This document shows positions 18,336 through 27,311 of a stretch of DNA of 64,000 nucleotides, in pieces. This stretch comes from Endozoicomonas sp. NE40 (lineage in GTDB: Bacteria > Pseudomonadota > Gammaproteobacteria > Pseudomonadales > Endozoicomonadaceae). A program made the translations under genes and the position numbers. Below the pieces are notes generated by a model that was not told where the DNA came from, made no database searches, and saw only the letters and a program-made list of their open reading frames with translations. How positions within the stretch are numbered: position 1 is the stretch's first letter; the number at the start of each line of letters is the position of its first letter. The DNA is taken from assembly GCF_040549045.1 (NCBI RefSeq), contig NZ_JBEWTB010000002.1:713501-777500 (forward strand), in the 5' to 3' direction.

Positions 18336-19373
18336 ATGTCTACAGAACCTCTGGCTTATCAGACCCTGTCAACGGCTCAGCTTGAACTGAGTCGTTTGCT
18401 TTGTCATCGCCAGAGCGTCTTTACCACCGAGATCAACCAGTCTGAGACAGAGCTTGAGCTGTGTCACCAGCCGGCCGATACACTGCCCTCCTATACCTTC
18501 CATCTGGAACTCAATGGCCACCCGTACCAGATTTATGCCGGTGACAGCCTGCTGGATTCACTATTGCCCGGTAAGCTGGATCATCATGGACTCAATAAGT
18601 TACCCGACGATTTGCGCATCGCGGTACTGACCCACACCATAACGCCAATTTTTACACCACTCGCTGAACAGCTGGGTATTTCCTGGTCACTGCAGGAAGT
18701 CCAGCCTACGGATTCGGCAGATCATCCTGCCACCCTGGGCATGAACATTCGCCAGAACACCATTAACACACGTATTGAGCTGCTGATTGATGATCTGCTG
18801 TTGTCCATACTGAAGGCGATTCCTGCTCATCATCCACAGCAATTGCCCGATATACCTTTCTGGGCGACTCTGGAAAAAGGGCATACCCGGTTGTCGTTCG
18901 CAGAGCTGAAAACACTGGAAGCTGGTGATGTTGTTTTTTTAGACCAGCACATCAACGACGATCAGGTCATTGTTCGTATCAACCAGCGTACCGCATTTCT
19001 GGGAGAGATCGCCGATACCGGAGTCAGCATCTTACAGAGGCATCAGACAATGGACGAATATGAGCACGAAGAGGCACCAGCCGACGCTGAGGATGGCCAT
19101 GAACAGGAAGAACCATCTGAAATGTCTCCCGCCGATACAGACGTTAGCGTTGACCTGCACGACCTGCCTGTCACCCTGATGTTTGAAGTCGGTCAGCAGC
19201 AGCTCACCCTGGCAGAGCTGCAGAGCATTCAGGCAGGCTATATTTTTGAACTGGACCGCTCTGTCCAACAGCCCGTTAACATTCGTGCCAATGGCAAGCT
19301 GATTGGTCACTGCGAACTGGTACAGATTGAAAATCGCCTTGGAGCACGCATCACTCACCTGCACGATCAGTAA
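18336..19373 (+). CDS. sctQ: T3SS sorting-platform (C-ring) protein SctQ
   Basis: A 345-aa protein with two SpoA domains, at about residues 175-230 (FWATLEKGHTRLSFAELKTL through QRTAFLGEI) and 275-340 (VTLMFEVGQQQLTLAELQSI through ARITHL). SctQ forms the cytoplasmic pods that receive substrates. The linker between the domains is very acidic (EHEEAPADAEDGHEQEEPSE). An in-frame ATG at 19050, preceded by GAGG 9 bases upstream, could yield a separate C-terminal product of 107 aa as described for YscQ. The gene follows sctP after two bases. Confidence 0.88.
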   Translation: MSTEPLAYQTLSTAQLELSRLLCHRQSVFTTEINQSETELELCHQPADTLPSYTFHLELNGHPYQIYAGDSLLDSLLPGKLDHHGLNKLPDDLRIAVLTHTITPIFTPLAEQLGISWSLQEVQPTDSADHPATLGMNIRQNTINTRIELLIDDLLLSILKAIPAHHPQQLPDIPFWATLEKGHTRLSFAELKTLEAGDVVFLDQHINDDQVIVRINQRTAFLGEIADTGVSILQRHQTMDEYEHEEAPADAEDGHEQEEPSEMSPADTDVSVDLHDLPVTLMFEVGQQQLTLAELQSIQAGYIFELDRSVQQPVNIRANGKLIGHCELVQIENRLGARITHLHDQ

Positions 19374-19414
19374 ACCAGCTGAGTTCTCCTGAAAACAAGG
19401 GACAGGACTGACCC

Positions 19415-20074
19415 ATGGAAAGCGGTATACTGAATCTCACCAGCCCTTTTTATTTAATGATCCCATTGGCGCTTATGGCGCTGATTCCCTTTATGGCGGT
19501 CATGGGTACCTCTTTCCTGAAACTGGTTGTCGTCTTTTCCATTCTGCGAAACGCTACAGGTCTGCAGCAAATTCCCCCAAACATCGCCATGAATGCCCTG
19601 GCGATTATCCTGACACTGTACATTATGGCCCCGGTCGGTTACGAAATGTACGAGCGAATTCAACCTGAAACCCTGAATTTTGAAGACCTGTCCTGGATCG
19701 AAGCAGTTCAGGATGGCATCACTCCTTACCGGGAATTCCTGAAAGCCAATACCACGGCGGAAGAACGCAACTTTTTCCTGAAATCCGCACGGCTTCTTTG
19801 GCCAAGCCGTTACCAGAAAGAGTTGTCAGGCGATGACCTGATGATCTTGCTGCCATCGTTTTGTATCAGCGAACTGACCAAGGCGTTTCAGATCGGGTTT
19901 CTGCTGTATCTGCCGTTTATCATCATTGACCTGATCGTATCCAACATTCTTCTGGCCATGGGTATGATGATGGTGTCGCCCATGACCATCTCCCTGCCCT
20001 TCAAACTGCTGTTATTTGTATTGCTGGAAGGCTGGACAAGACTGATTCACAGCCTGGTACTCAGTTACAGCTAG
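19415..20074 (+). CDS. sctR: T3SS export gate protein SctR
   Basis: A 219-aa inner-membrane protein of the YscR/FliP family with four membrane segments. Typical blocks are TSFLKLVVVFSILRNATGLQQ, PPNIAMNALAIIL, LLPSFCISELTKAFQIGFLLYLPF and the strongly conserved GMMMVSPMTISLPFKLLLF. Five copies assemble with SctS and SctT into the export gate. It lies upstream of sctS with a repeated ribosome-binding-site region in between. Confidence 0.96.
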   Translation: MESGILNLTSPFYLMIPLALMALIPFMAVMGTSFLKLVVVFSILRNATGLQQIPPNIAMNALAIILTLYIMAPVGYEMYERIQPETLNFEDLSWIEAVQDGITPYREFLKANTTAEERNFFLKSARLLWPSRYQKELSGDDLMILLPSFCISELTKAFQIGFLLYLPFIIIDLIVSNILLAMGMMMVSPMTISLPFKLLLFVLLEGWTRLIHSLVLSYS

Positions 20075-20085
20075 ACCTTTCAGGA

Positions 20086-20133
20086 GGAGAAAACAATGTC
20101 TGGAGAAAACAATGTCTGGAGAGAACAATGGTT
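20086..20133 (+). repeat. Three tandem 16-bp units carrying RBS and ATG
   Basis: The unit GGAGAAAACAATGTCT occurs at 20086-20101 and 20102-20117, with a third variant GGAGAGAACAATGGTT at 20118-20133. Each unit has a GGAG ribosome binding site and an ATG (20096, 20112, 20128), each in a different frame because the period is 16. Only the third ATG opens sctS; the first two start peptides of 16 and 7 codons. Confidence 0.9.
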
Positions 20134-20391
20134 GATGGTGAAGTGATACAGCTGACAGCTCAGGCTCTGCTGCTGACCCTGATCCTGTCCATGCCCCCCA
20201 TCATTGCGGCGGCAGGCGTGGGCCTGATTATCAGTCTGGTGCAGGCGCTGACCCAGATTCAGGAACAAACCCTGCCCTTTGCATTCAAGCTGATTGCCGT
20301 CATCATCAGCATTTTTGCCACTGCGCGATGGCTGGGCATAGAAGTGTATAACTATTCGCTGGCTATCATGGCCAAGATTGGCACGATCTGA
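20128..20391 (+). CDS. sctS: T3SS export gate protein SctS
   Basis: An 87-aa YscS/FliQ-family protein with two membrane helices (about 14-38 and 50-72) and the conserved motif LIISLVQALTQIQEQTLPFAFKL split between them. Four copies complete the export gate. The start at 20128 is the last of three closely spaced RBS-ATG units. The stop is one base before the sctT ATG. Confidence 0.95.
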   Translation: MVDGEVIQLTAQALLLTLILSMPPIIAAAGVGLIISLVQALTQIQEQTLPFAFKLIAVIISIFATARWLGIEVYNYSLAIMAKIGTI

Positions 20392-20392
20392 G

Positions 20393-21184
20393 ATGCTTAT
20401 CCCGATTGATGAACTCAAGGAATGGTTTTATGTGTTCTCAATGGGAGCCCCACGGATTGTTGCGCTGTTTACACTGATTCCCTTTCTGCACAAGCGCATG
20501 CTCGGTGGAGCCATGATGCGTAACGGTGTGGCCATGGCGCTGGTGCTGTTTATGCACCCGATGCTGGCGGAAGCCGTTCCGGACAAAACACCCACCATCT
20601 ACGCAACCCTGTTCATTGTCTTAAAAGAGGTCTTTATTGGTGCGCTTCTGGGCTTCGTGATTACCATCCCTTTCTGGGCTCTGGAATCGGCGGGTTTCTT
20701 TATTGATAACCAGCGGGGTGCCTCCATGGCGAGCGCCATGAACCCTTTATCCGGTGCTGAGTCGTCACCGATGGGCATTCTGTTTTCTCAGGCGTTCACG
20801 GCTATTTTCATGGTCAGTGGTTTGTTTTTGCTGCTGGTGAAAAGTCTGTTTATCAGCTACTCCACCTGGCCTGTCTTCAGCTACTTTCCCAACATGAACC
20901 CGGAAGGCGCTATCTTTTTCCTGAAGCAGTTTGACCTGATCATCAGCCTCTCCATGTGGCTGGCCGCGCCGGTTATTATTGCCATGTTCATTACCGAGTT
21001 TGGCATCGCCCTGATCAGCCGCTCGGCACCTCAGTTGAACGTATTTATTCTGGCCATGCCCATAAAAAGTGGTGTAGCCGCCGCTATTCTGGTGGTTTAT
21101 GTCGGCACCATACTCACACTTGCACGCAAACACGACGAAGGCATTCCAACGCTGTTTATGATGCTGGGAGAACTCTGGCGATGA
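20393..21184 (+). CDS. sctT: T3SS export gate protein SctT
   Basis: A 263-aa polytopic protein of the YscT/FliR family with six or more membrane segments. Markers are RIVALFTLIPFLHKRMLGG, ESAGFFIDNQRGASMASAMNPLSG (the family block, quoted here in part) and SAPQLNVFILAMPIKSG. One copy caps the gate. The ATG at 20393 was preferred to a TTG at 20378 lying inside sctS. It overlaps sctU by 4 bp. Confidence 0.95.
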   Translation: MLIPIDELKEWFYVFSMGAPRIVALFTLIPFLHKRMLGGAMMRNGVAMALVLFMHPMLAEAVPDKTPTIYATLFIVLKEVFIGALLGFVITIPFWALESAGFFIDNQRGASMASAMNPLSGAESSPMGILFSQAFTAIFMVSGLFLLLVKSLFISYSTWPVFSYFPNMNPEGAIFFLKQFDLIISLSMWLAAPVIIAMFITEFGIALISRSAPQLNVFILAMPIKSGVAAAILVVYVGTILTLARKHDEGIPTLFMMLGELWR

Positions 21185-22233
21185 GTGCGGAAAAGACCGA
21201 ACAGCCCACCCCGAAAAAACTGAGGGACGCGCGTAAGAAAGGCCAGGTCGCCAAAAGCAAGGAAGTGTCGGGTACTTTTGGTTTTCTACTGGTCATCGCT
21301 ACCCTGTGGTTTATGAGTGACAACTACATTAACACCATTCAGGAAATGGTGATTCTGCCCTCTACGGTTTACAACGAAACCTTTGAGGAAGCCTTCAAGA
21401 TCGTTACCATGGGCATTCTCAACAAATCCATTGAACTTCTGATCCCCCTGGTCGGCGTTACCCTGTTAGGTGCCATTATTGGCAATATCATGCAGTTTGG
21501 CTTTCTGCTGGCCGGTGAATCCATCAAGCCTGACCTAAAAAAAATCAGCCCGATAGGCGGCTTTAAAAAAATATTTGCCATGAAAAACCTTATGGAGTTT
21601 TTCAAGTCGGTGGTTAAGATCATTTTTCTTTCCATTGTTGTCTATTACGTGATCAAGGGCAGCCTGGGTGATATGGTCAACATGCCTTATTGCGGCAGCA
21701 GCTGCATTCTTCCCATTACCGGTGTATTGCTGAAGAAACTGCTGATTTACGCCATTGCGGCGTTTGTCGTTATCGCCGTACTCGACTTTATGTTTGAAAA
21801 GCACCAGTTTACCAAGCAGAACAAGATGTCGAAGGATGAGGTCAAACGGGAACATAAGGAGAGCGAGGGTAGCCCTGAGATCAAAGGTAAACGCAAAGAG
21901 ATTCATCAGGAAATTCTTAATGAAGCTGAAAACACAAAAAAATCCGATGTCGTCATCAAGAACCCGACCCACCTGGCCATCGGTTTACATTACAGTGAGG
22001 ACAAAACCCCGTTGCCCGTTGTCACAGTAAAAGGTCGTGGCGGGCGCGCCCGCTTTATTCTTAAAATTGCAGAGAAAGAAGGGATACCCATCCTGGAAAA
22101 CGTCCCCCTGGCACATGCCCTGTTTGACACCGATATTGCCAGCTATATTCCCAGTGAACTGATTGAACCCGTGGCCGAAGTTTTCCGCTGGGTGGAAGAC
22201 CTCAAGGAACAGGAGAAGTATGGAGAGCTATAA
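21181..22233 (+). CDS. sctU: T3SS switch protein SctU
   Basis: A 350-aa YscU/FlhB-family protein. It begins MSAEKTEQPTPKKLRDARKK, has four membrane helices up to about residue 210, and carries the autocleavage motif NPTH at residues 261-264, in VVIKNPTHLAIGL. Cleavage there lets SctP switch the export class. It is last in the sct run; its stop is 8 bp from the convergent phosphatase gene. SctV, secretin and ring genes are not in this window. Confidence 0.96.
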   Translation: MSAEKTEQPTPKKLRDARKKGQVAKSKEVSGTFGFLLVIATLWFMSDNYINTIQEMVILPSTVYNETFEEAFKIVTMGILNKSIELLIPLVGVTLLGAIIGNIMQFGFLLAGESIKPDLKKISPIGGFKKIFAMKNLMEFFKSVVKIIFLSIVVYYVIKGSLGDMVNMPYCGSSCILPITGVLLKKLLIYAIAAFVVIAVLDFMFEKHQFTKQNKMSKDEVKREHKESEGSPEIKGKRKEIHQEILNEAENTKKSDVVIKNPTHLAIGLHYSEDKTPLPVVTVKGRGGRARFILKIAEKEGIPILENVPLAHALFDTDIASYIPSELIEPVAEVFRWVEDLKEQEKYGEL

Positions 22234-22241
22234 ACTATAAG

Positions 22242-24560
22242 CTATAAACCCACCGATTTTGACAGTCCCCTGACCTCTTCCCGTATGTCCTTATTGCCAA
22301 CACGCTCGTCAATGGAGGTAATGAGTTCGGTTTTATAGCCTCTGACGCCGACATTCATCTCCTGAACTTCATGATTGCCGGACTTCAGCAGAATTTCCCT
22401 GAACAAGGCTTTTTCGTCTTCATTAAGTGGACCCGGCTCTGGCACAGCGCCATTTTCTGCAATTCTTGCAGTCAGGAATTTAATCTCTGCATCAAGCATT
22501 CCGGTCCGGTCCTTGCCGCTTTTACAGTTAATTAACGGCACACCTCCCAGCTTATGAGTCAGCAGGGCAACTCTTGCAGCCAGTTTATAGGCATCTTTAT
22601 GTTCATGGTGGTGACGGCCTTTTCGATAAATATCTTTGATCTGCCGGCTGAGGTCCTGAATGGTTTTCTTATCTTTTGCCAGCTGACTGGATTCCTGCTT
22701 TATCGCTTTAATCAAAGCAGCATCGGGGTTAGCCCGGTTTTCTTCAGCCGTCAGCTTGTAAGCGAGTAACCTCTGTTTTTCTTCGTACTGCCCCAGCCAA
22801 TGAGCGGCCATTCCGCCAACCTCACCACCGCGCTTCGGGTTGCCAACCAGATCTGTGATGGCTTCCCGGTTCATACGGGCCTGATTTCGCCGTCCGCCAA
22901 AAATTGACGACAACGGCCCGACACCACCCCAGTTAACCGGAATATTAAACCGTGACTGCCGTATGTTCATCCTGATCTTTCGGGGGGTGCCATCAGGCCC
23001 TGCCAGTTCAATCTCTACAGGCTGATTTCCGGGAGCAGTGAAATGTTTGAAGGCCTCATTCTGGGTTTTCTGCATTTTCGCTTCTTTGCCGGACCCTACC
23101 CCGGTTGTCAGTAGTGATGTTGACGTGGTAAAAAGCGTCGGTATCTCTTTCCCGGTTTCTGCCGCTTTTAGGGCCTGCTGAAATAACTCAGGCTTGGTAG
23201 AGAGAGCTGCAATCAAAATCTCTTCCGCTTTTTTTCTGGCCCCCTGAGCTTTTAACGCTTTAGCTTCATCACTGCCTTTCACGCCATATGGGTCTACAAC
23301 ACCGTGTCGAATACCAGTAAATTCATTGTGTCCACCAACCTGAAAATCGGTGCGCAGCAGGTTGGTCGCGTGCTTCAGGTTCTTTGTATCAGCACAGCTG
23401 ACACCTTTGCTCCCCTGGTAATCCAGCAGTTTCTGCTGCTCTCCATTGACTTCAATCTGTGAGGCAGGGGTTTGTTTTGAAGAAAAGGCCCGGCCACCAT
23501 ACTCAAACGAATTATGAATGACCTTCCACTCCCGGTTATTCAACTGCTCAGCATAGGCGTCCTGAAACCTGGTATTGATCCGGGAAGGCTCAACCCCGGC
23601 TTCGACCAGAGCGTCCTTCAACAACTGCGGATACAGATCCTTGGCAACTTTGACTTCATCTTTCGATACCGGCTCGTCGCCACTGAGCTGAACGGTCCTC
23701 TCAAGCTGGACAAACTGTTCATCCAGCCGCTGTTCGACCTCTGCAAGCCGGTTTTGCAGGGGTTCATTACCAGCCTTCCCGGCAGCAGCCAGTTCATCGG
23801 CTACCAGCGCTTTGGCCGCCTGGAACTGAAGCGACTGAAGCTTGAACAGCTCTTTGTGGTTATGGGTGCTATGGGCGTTTAATTCATCTTCATGAGGCGA
23901 AGAAAGCTGCTGCTTGTCCAACTCTGCCTGCCTGTCTGCTACATGGCTCTTAAAGGCTGAAAGCACCTCCTCCCCGGACAAACCTGCCTGATCCACGAAA
24001 GAGGCAAAGGTTTGTGGGTAGTTCTTTAAGGATTTAACCGATTCCGGCGTGACTTCAAACTCATGACTGGCAAGAAGTTGTTTCAGATGGGCTTTGATGT
24101 CTTTCAGTGTCTCTGCCAGTTCACCACCCCGGGATTCAGAAGCTTCTGCAATAGCATCGTCTGTCACCTTTAAAGCAGCATTCAGGTACTCATTACGAAC
24201 CGCTTCAAACTGACTCCGCACCTCAGGGTCAGACCTTTTTTCTCCCTGCGACAGAGTCAGTAAATCATCCAGTCTGGCTGCGGCTGTTCTGGCCGAAGCA
24301 ACCAGTGGCTTAACGTCTGAGGCTTCCTTTGGCAGAGGGCTGGAAATCACAACATTACGATCATGAATAGTGCGCTTTGCCGGTTGGCGCTTGCCGGAGG
24401 CTTTGGCAGACCTGGGGAGGATTTTGAGTTTTACCCCAATGCTTTTGATGGCTCTGTTCAGGCGACTGCTGCGTTTGTGGACAACTTCATCGCGTTTTGC
24501 CGGGTCAAGAGGATTAGAAGACGCATTGCGTACACCACCAACCGGTCCGTTACCATCCAT
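22242..24560 (-). CDS. SopB/IpgD-like inositol phosphate phosphatase effector
   Basis: A 772-aa protein whose C-terminal part matches the SopB/SigD/IpgD family. The C-X5-R active site is CKSGKDRTGMLDAEIKF, with Cys 679 and Arg 685, and an upstream conserved block contains NIRQSRFNIPVNWGGVG. Salmonella SopB (about 560 aa) dephosphorylates phosphoinositides and inositol phosphates in host cells after T3SS delivery. The N-terminal half here is longer, helical and not recognised; the extreme N-terminus is Ser/Asn-rich and basic, suitable for a secretion signal. It directly abuts the export genes, facing sctU. Effector function is an inference from family and position. Confidence 0.88.
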   Translation of the reverse strand: MDGNGPVGGVRNASSNPLDPAKRDEVVHKRSSRLNRAIKSIGVKLKILPRSAKASGKRQPAKRTIHDRNVVISSPLPKEASDVKPLVASARTAAARLDDLLTLSQGEKRSDPEVRSQFEAVRNEYLNAALKVTDDAIAEASESRGGELAETLKDIKAHLKQLLASHEFEVTPESVKSLKNYPQTFASFVDQAGLSGEEVLSAFKSHVADRQAELDKQQLSSPHEDELNAHSTHNHKELFKLQSLQFQAAKALVADELAAAGKAGNEPLQNRLAEVEQRLDEQFVQLERTVQLSGDEPVSKDEVKVAKDLYPQLLKDALVEAGVEPSRINTRFQDAYAEQLNNREWKVIHNSFEYGGRAFSSKQTPASQIEVNGEQQKLLDYQGSKGVSCADTKNLKHATNLLRTDFQVGGHNEFTGIRHGVVDPYGVKGSDEAKALKAQGARKKAEEILIAALSTKPELFQQALKAAETGKEIPTLFTTSTSLLTTGVGSGKEAKMQKTQNEAFKHFTAPGNQPVEIELAGPDGTPRKIRMNIRQSRFNIPVNWGGVGPLSSIFGGRRNQARMNREAITDLVGNPKRGGEVGGMAAHWLGQYEEKQRLLAYKLTAEENRANPDAALIKAIKQESSQLAKDKKTIQDLSRQIKDIYRKGRHHHEHKDAYKLAARVALLTHKLGGVPLINCKSGKDRTGMLDAEIKFLTARIAENGAVPEPGPLNEDEKALFREILLKSGNHEVQEMNVGVRGYKTELITSIDERVGNKDIREEVRGLSKSVGL

Positions 24561-24653
24561 GGCTTTTCACCTTATTCAGGAATAAATTCAGGCACAATCC
24601 CCGGGGTTCCGAAACAGAACCATGGTGACATTTATGCACCCATTTTTGATTCA

Positions 24654-25340
24654 TCAACTATCTGGAGGCTGATCACGACGAGCTGCCATATCCCCAGTCG
24701 GTATATCATCGAACATATCGTCAGGATAATAATCATACCCGCCGATAGCCAAACTCGTTAATGTACTGGTGCGGCCATCACTGGTCGCTAATCCTGAGCT
24801 TTGTGTCACAGTCGTAATGGTTGATGTCCCAGTTGATATTGCTGAGCTTACCGTGACGACATCGACGCTTCCATCTGATGTAGCAATCTGAGATACCGTT
24901 GTTGTAGTACTTCCAACGGCAAACACATGCGTCGTCGCTGTCACTTCCCCCACAGCTTCCTGATGGGTTTGACTACTGGTGGCAGGCGGTGTGGGTGGAT
25001 GAACCGTTCGCATGTGAAGAGTAGCCTGGCTCTGATTCGTAAAACCCATTCCGCATACTTCACAGTGATATTGATAGGTATCTCTTCTGTCATGGTATTG
25101 CATGTGTCGGGTAAGACATCCAGCCTGTTTAAACCCTTTTTGACATACTGGACATAAATAGGGGCGGTCATCGCTATGAACCCGCTCGTGCCGGGCCAGG
25201 CCGTGTTTATCAATAAAGCCCTTTCCGCACGTCAGACACTTATGGGGGCGCTCGCCAGTATGGATTAGCACGTGTCGATTGAGGTCCCTTGCCCGGGAAA
25301 ATACCTTTTTGCACACGCTACATTGCAAATCATTCGGCAT
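24654..25340 (-). CDS. C2H2 zinc-finger protein (eukaryotic type), candidate nuclear effector
   Basis: The first 114 residues of this 228-aa protein are four consecutive C2H2 fingers. Zinc ligands are C7/C10/H23/H27, C35/C38/H51/H55, C63/C66/H79/H83 and C93/C96/H109/H114. All have CX2CX12H spacing with the structural Phe, and fingers 1-3 also have the conserved Leu. The first linker is TGERPHK, nearly the Kruppel consensus TGEKP. Residues 115-228 are Ser/Thr-rich (long runs of T, S, V) and end acidic, resembling a disordered activation-type tail. Bacterial Ros-type fingers differ in spacing and do not form such arrays, so origin by transfer from a eukaryote is likely. The location beside sct genes and a SopB-like gene suggests type III export. 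DNA binding in host nuclei is inferred. Confidence 0.85.
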   Translation of the reverse strand: MPNDLQCSVCKKVFSRARDLNRHVLIHTGERPHKCLTCGKGFIDKHGLARHERVHSDDRPYLCPVCQKGFKQAGCLTRHMQYHDRRDTYQYHCEVCGMGFTNQSQATLHMRTVHPPTPPATSSQTHQEAVGEVTATTHVFAVGSTTTTVSQIATSDGSVDVVTVSSAISTGTSTITTVTQSSGLATSDGRTSTLTSLAIGGYDYYPDDMFDDIPTGDMAARRDQPPDS

Positions 25341-25782
25341 ACTAATACCTACCCTACCTCACCTAGGTGCAGTATCAAACAAACCGCTACGACTTTCTAT
25401 GACGTTTTCTCTGGAACAAATGTTCAGTCATTCATCCCGCAAATGGTCCAGCAGACCCAGGACATTATTAAGCAGTACTGCTGTAAACCTTTACTGTTAT
25501 TATGAAAGCGTAGTCAATTAAGAAGTTAATCAGTCATCAGGTAGTGGCAATGCTCACAGTTAATGAAATAACTAATTATGAGTTAGGTAGATTTTCTTAT
25601 TGCTGCAAATTCTATAGAGGCAGAGACTAACCACATCAAACACACGGATCAAACGCTACGCAATTCCACCGCGAATCTAGGCTGCTGACAGCACTAAGTG
25701 CTCACTTGTCACCGGTCAACAAACGCGGACTGGCTGCACGATCCATTATTGCCGACCTCCAATCCTCACGGTGATGACCAAA
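25341..25782. other. Intergenic, no gene recognised
   Basis: AT-rich sequence between the zinc-finger gene (minus) and aspA (plus). No open frame with credible product, terminator or repeat was seen. It should hold the promoters of both divergent genes. A run of G/T-rich sequence (GGTGAGGTAGGGTAGG on the minus strand) lies just upstream of the zinc-finger start and may act as its ribosome binding site region. Confidence 0.4.
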
Positions 25783-27219
25783 ATGGCACTGGATACTACT
25801 GAACTGAACGAGTATCGAACTGAACACGACCTGCTGGGTGATGCCAAAGTACCGAATACAGCCTATTACGGTATTCAAACTCAGCGCGCCATGGAAAACT
25901 TTAATATCTCCGGTGTTGAACTGAGTCACTATGCCAACGTGCCAACTGCTCTGGCCATGGTAAAGAAGGCCTGCGCACTGGCTAACCGTGATCTGGGCAT
26001 GCTGGACGCTGCCAAAGCTGACGCCATTGCTGATGCCTGTGATGAAATCATTGCCGGAAAACTGCACGAGCAGTTCCGTGTTGACATGATTCAGGGTGGT
26101 GCCGGTACTTCCACCAATATGAATGCCAACGAAGTCATCGCCAACCGCGCGCTGGAACTGATGGGCTATCGTCGTGGCCAGTACGAGCATCTGCACCCGA
26201 ACACTCACGTTAACATGGCTCAGTCCACTAACGACGTGTACCCAACCGCTATGCGCCTGGCTATGGTCCTGAAGCACAACGAACTGATTGTTGCTGCCAG
26301 AAGCCTGAAAAATGCCTGTGAAGTAAAAGCAGAAGAGTTCAAGAACATCCTGAAGATGGGCCGTACCCAGCTGCAGGACGCTGTACCTATGACTCTGGGT
26401 CAGGAATTCAAGGCGTTCGCCACCACCATCGGTGAAGACATTGACCGTATCAGAGATATGGCCAAACTGCTGTGCGAAATCAACCTGGGCGGCACCGCCA
26501 TCGGTACCGGCATCACTGCCGACAGCCGTTACGCACCTCTGGCTGTTCAGTACCTGTCTGAAATCTCCGGTCAGAAGATGATCCTGGCAGGCGACCTGGT
26601 AGAAGCCACTTCCGACATGGGTGCCTTCGTGATCTTCTCCAGCGCCCTGAAGCGTATGGCAGTAAAACTGTCCAAGATGAGCAACGACCTGCGCCTGCTG
26701 TCTTCCGGTCCTCTGTGTGGCCTGAACGAAATCAACCTGCCTGAAATGCAGCCAGGTTCTTCCATCATGCCTGGTAAAGTAAACCCGGTTATCCCTGAAG
26801 CTATGAGCCAGATCGCTTTTCACGTCATCGGCAACGACATGGTGGTGACTATGGCTTCTGAAGCTGCACAGCTGCAGCTGAACTACGCTGAGCCGGTTCT
26901 GGTTTACAAGATTCTGGAATCCATCCAGCAGCTGACCAACGGCATGTTCATGCTGACCGACCGCTGCGTTAAAGGCATCACTGCCAATGCAGACGTTTGT
27001 CAGGCTTACGTAGACAACTCTGTTGGTCTGGTCACTGCTCTGAACCCATACCTGGGCTACGAGAACTCCAGCCGCATCGCCAAAACGGCACTGCGCACCG
27101 GTCGTCGTGTTGTTGAGCTGGTGAAAGAAGAAGGCCTGCTGACTGACGAGCAGCTGGCAGAAATTCTGAAGCCGGAAAACATGGTGGCTCCACTGGACCT
27201 GAGCAGCAAGCTGGTATAA
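25783..27219 (+). CDS. aspA: Aspartate ammonia-lyase
   Basis: A 478-aa member of the fumarase/aspartase superfamily. It begins (after a short tail) RTEHDLLGDAKVPNTAYYG, as aspartases do. It contains GGAGTSTNMNANEV, HPNTHVNMAQSTNDVYPTA, and the catalytic loop GSSIMPGKVNPV with the active Ser. It reversibly converts L-aspartate to fumarate and ammonia. The ATG at 25783 is favoured by GGTGA 8 bases upstream; ATG 25774 and GTG 25771 are in frame. Codon choice is strongly biased, suggesting high expression. A strong terminator follows. Confidence 0.93.
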   Translation: MALDTTELNEYRTEHDLLGDAKVPNTAYYGIQTQRAMENFNISGVELSHYANVPTALAMVKKACALANRDLGMLDAAKADAIADACDEIIAGKLHEQFRVDMIQGGAGTSTNMNANEVIANRALELMGYRRGQYEHLHPNTHVNMAQSTNDVYPTAMRLAMVLKHNELIVAARSLKNACEVKAEEFKNILKMGRTQLQDAVPMTLGQEFKAFATTIGEDIDRIRDMAKLLCEINLGGTAIGTGITADSRYAPLAVQYLSEISGQKMILAGDLVEATSDMGAFVIFSSALKRMAVKLSKMSNDLRLLSSGPLCGLNEINLPEMQPGSSIMPGKVNPVIPEAMSQIAFHVIGNDMVVTMASEAAQLQLNYAEPVLVYKILESIQQLTNGMFMLTDRCVKGITANADVCQAYVDNSVGLVTALNPYLGYENSSRIAKTALRTGRRVVELVKEEGLLTDEQLAEILKPENMVAPLDLSSKLV

Positions 27220-27264
27220 AAGACTAACGTCGCTTACGTCGTTGTCATACAGTTTCGTAAACAT

Positions 27265-27311
27265 CCGAAAAGCCCGCATTCAGCTTCCTGAACGCGGGCT
27301 TTTCGGTTTTT
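27265..27311 (+). terminator. Intrinsic terminator of aspA
   Basis: A perfect 13-bp stem (CCGAAAAGCCCGC with GCGGGCTTTTCGG) encloses a 16-nt loop and is followed by five T residues. Confidence 0.9.

Noticed and set aside
24654..25340. Ros/MucR-type bacterial zinc finger
   Set aside because: Ros-type proteins have one finger with CX2CX9HX3-4H spacing; here four CX2CX12H fingers with a Kruppel-type linker are seen.
25783..27219. Fumarase C as the product instead of aspartase
   Set aside because: The N-terminal RTEHDLLG block and the overall spacing fit aspartases; the shared GSSIMPGKVNP motif alone does not decide.
25702..27279. 525-codon minus-strand open frame opposite aspA
   Set aside because: An artefact of biased codon use in a highly expressed gene; aspartase motifs lie on the plus strand.
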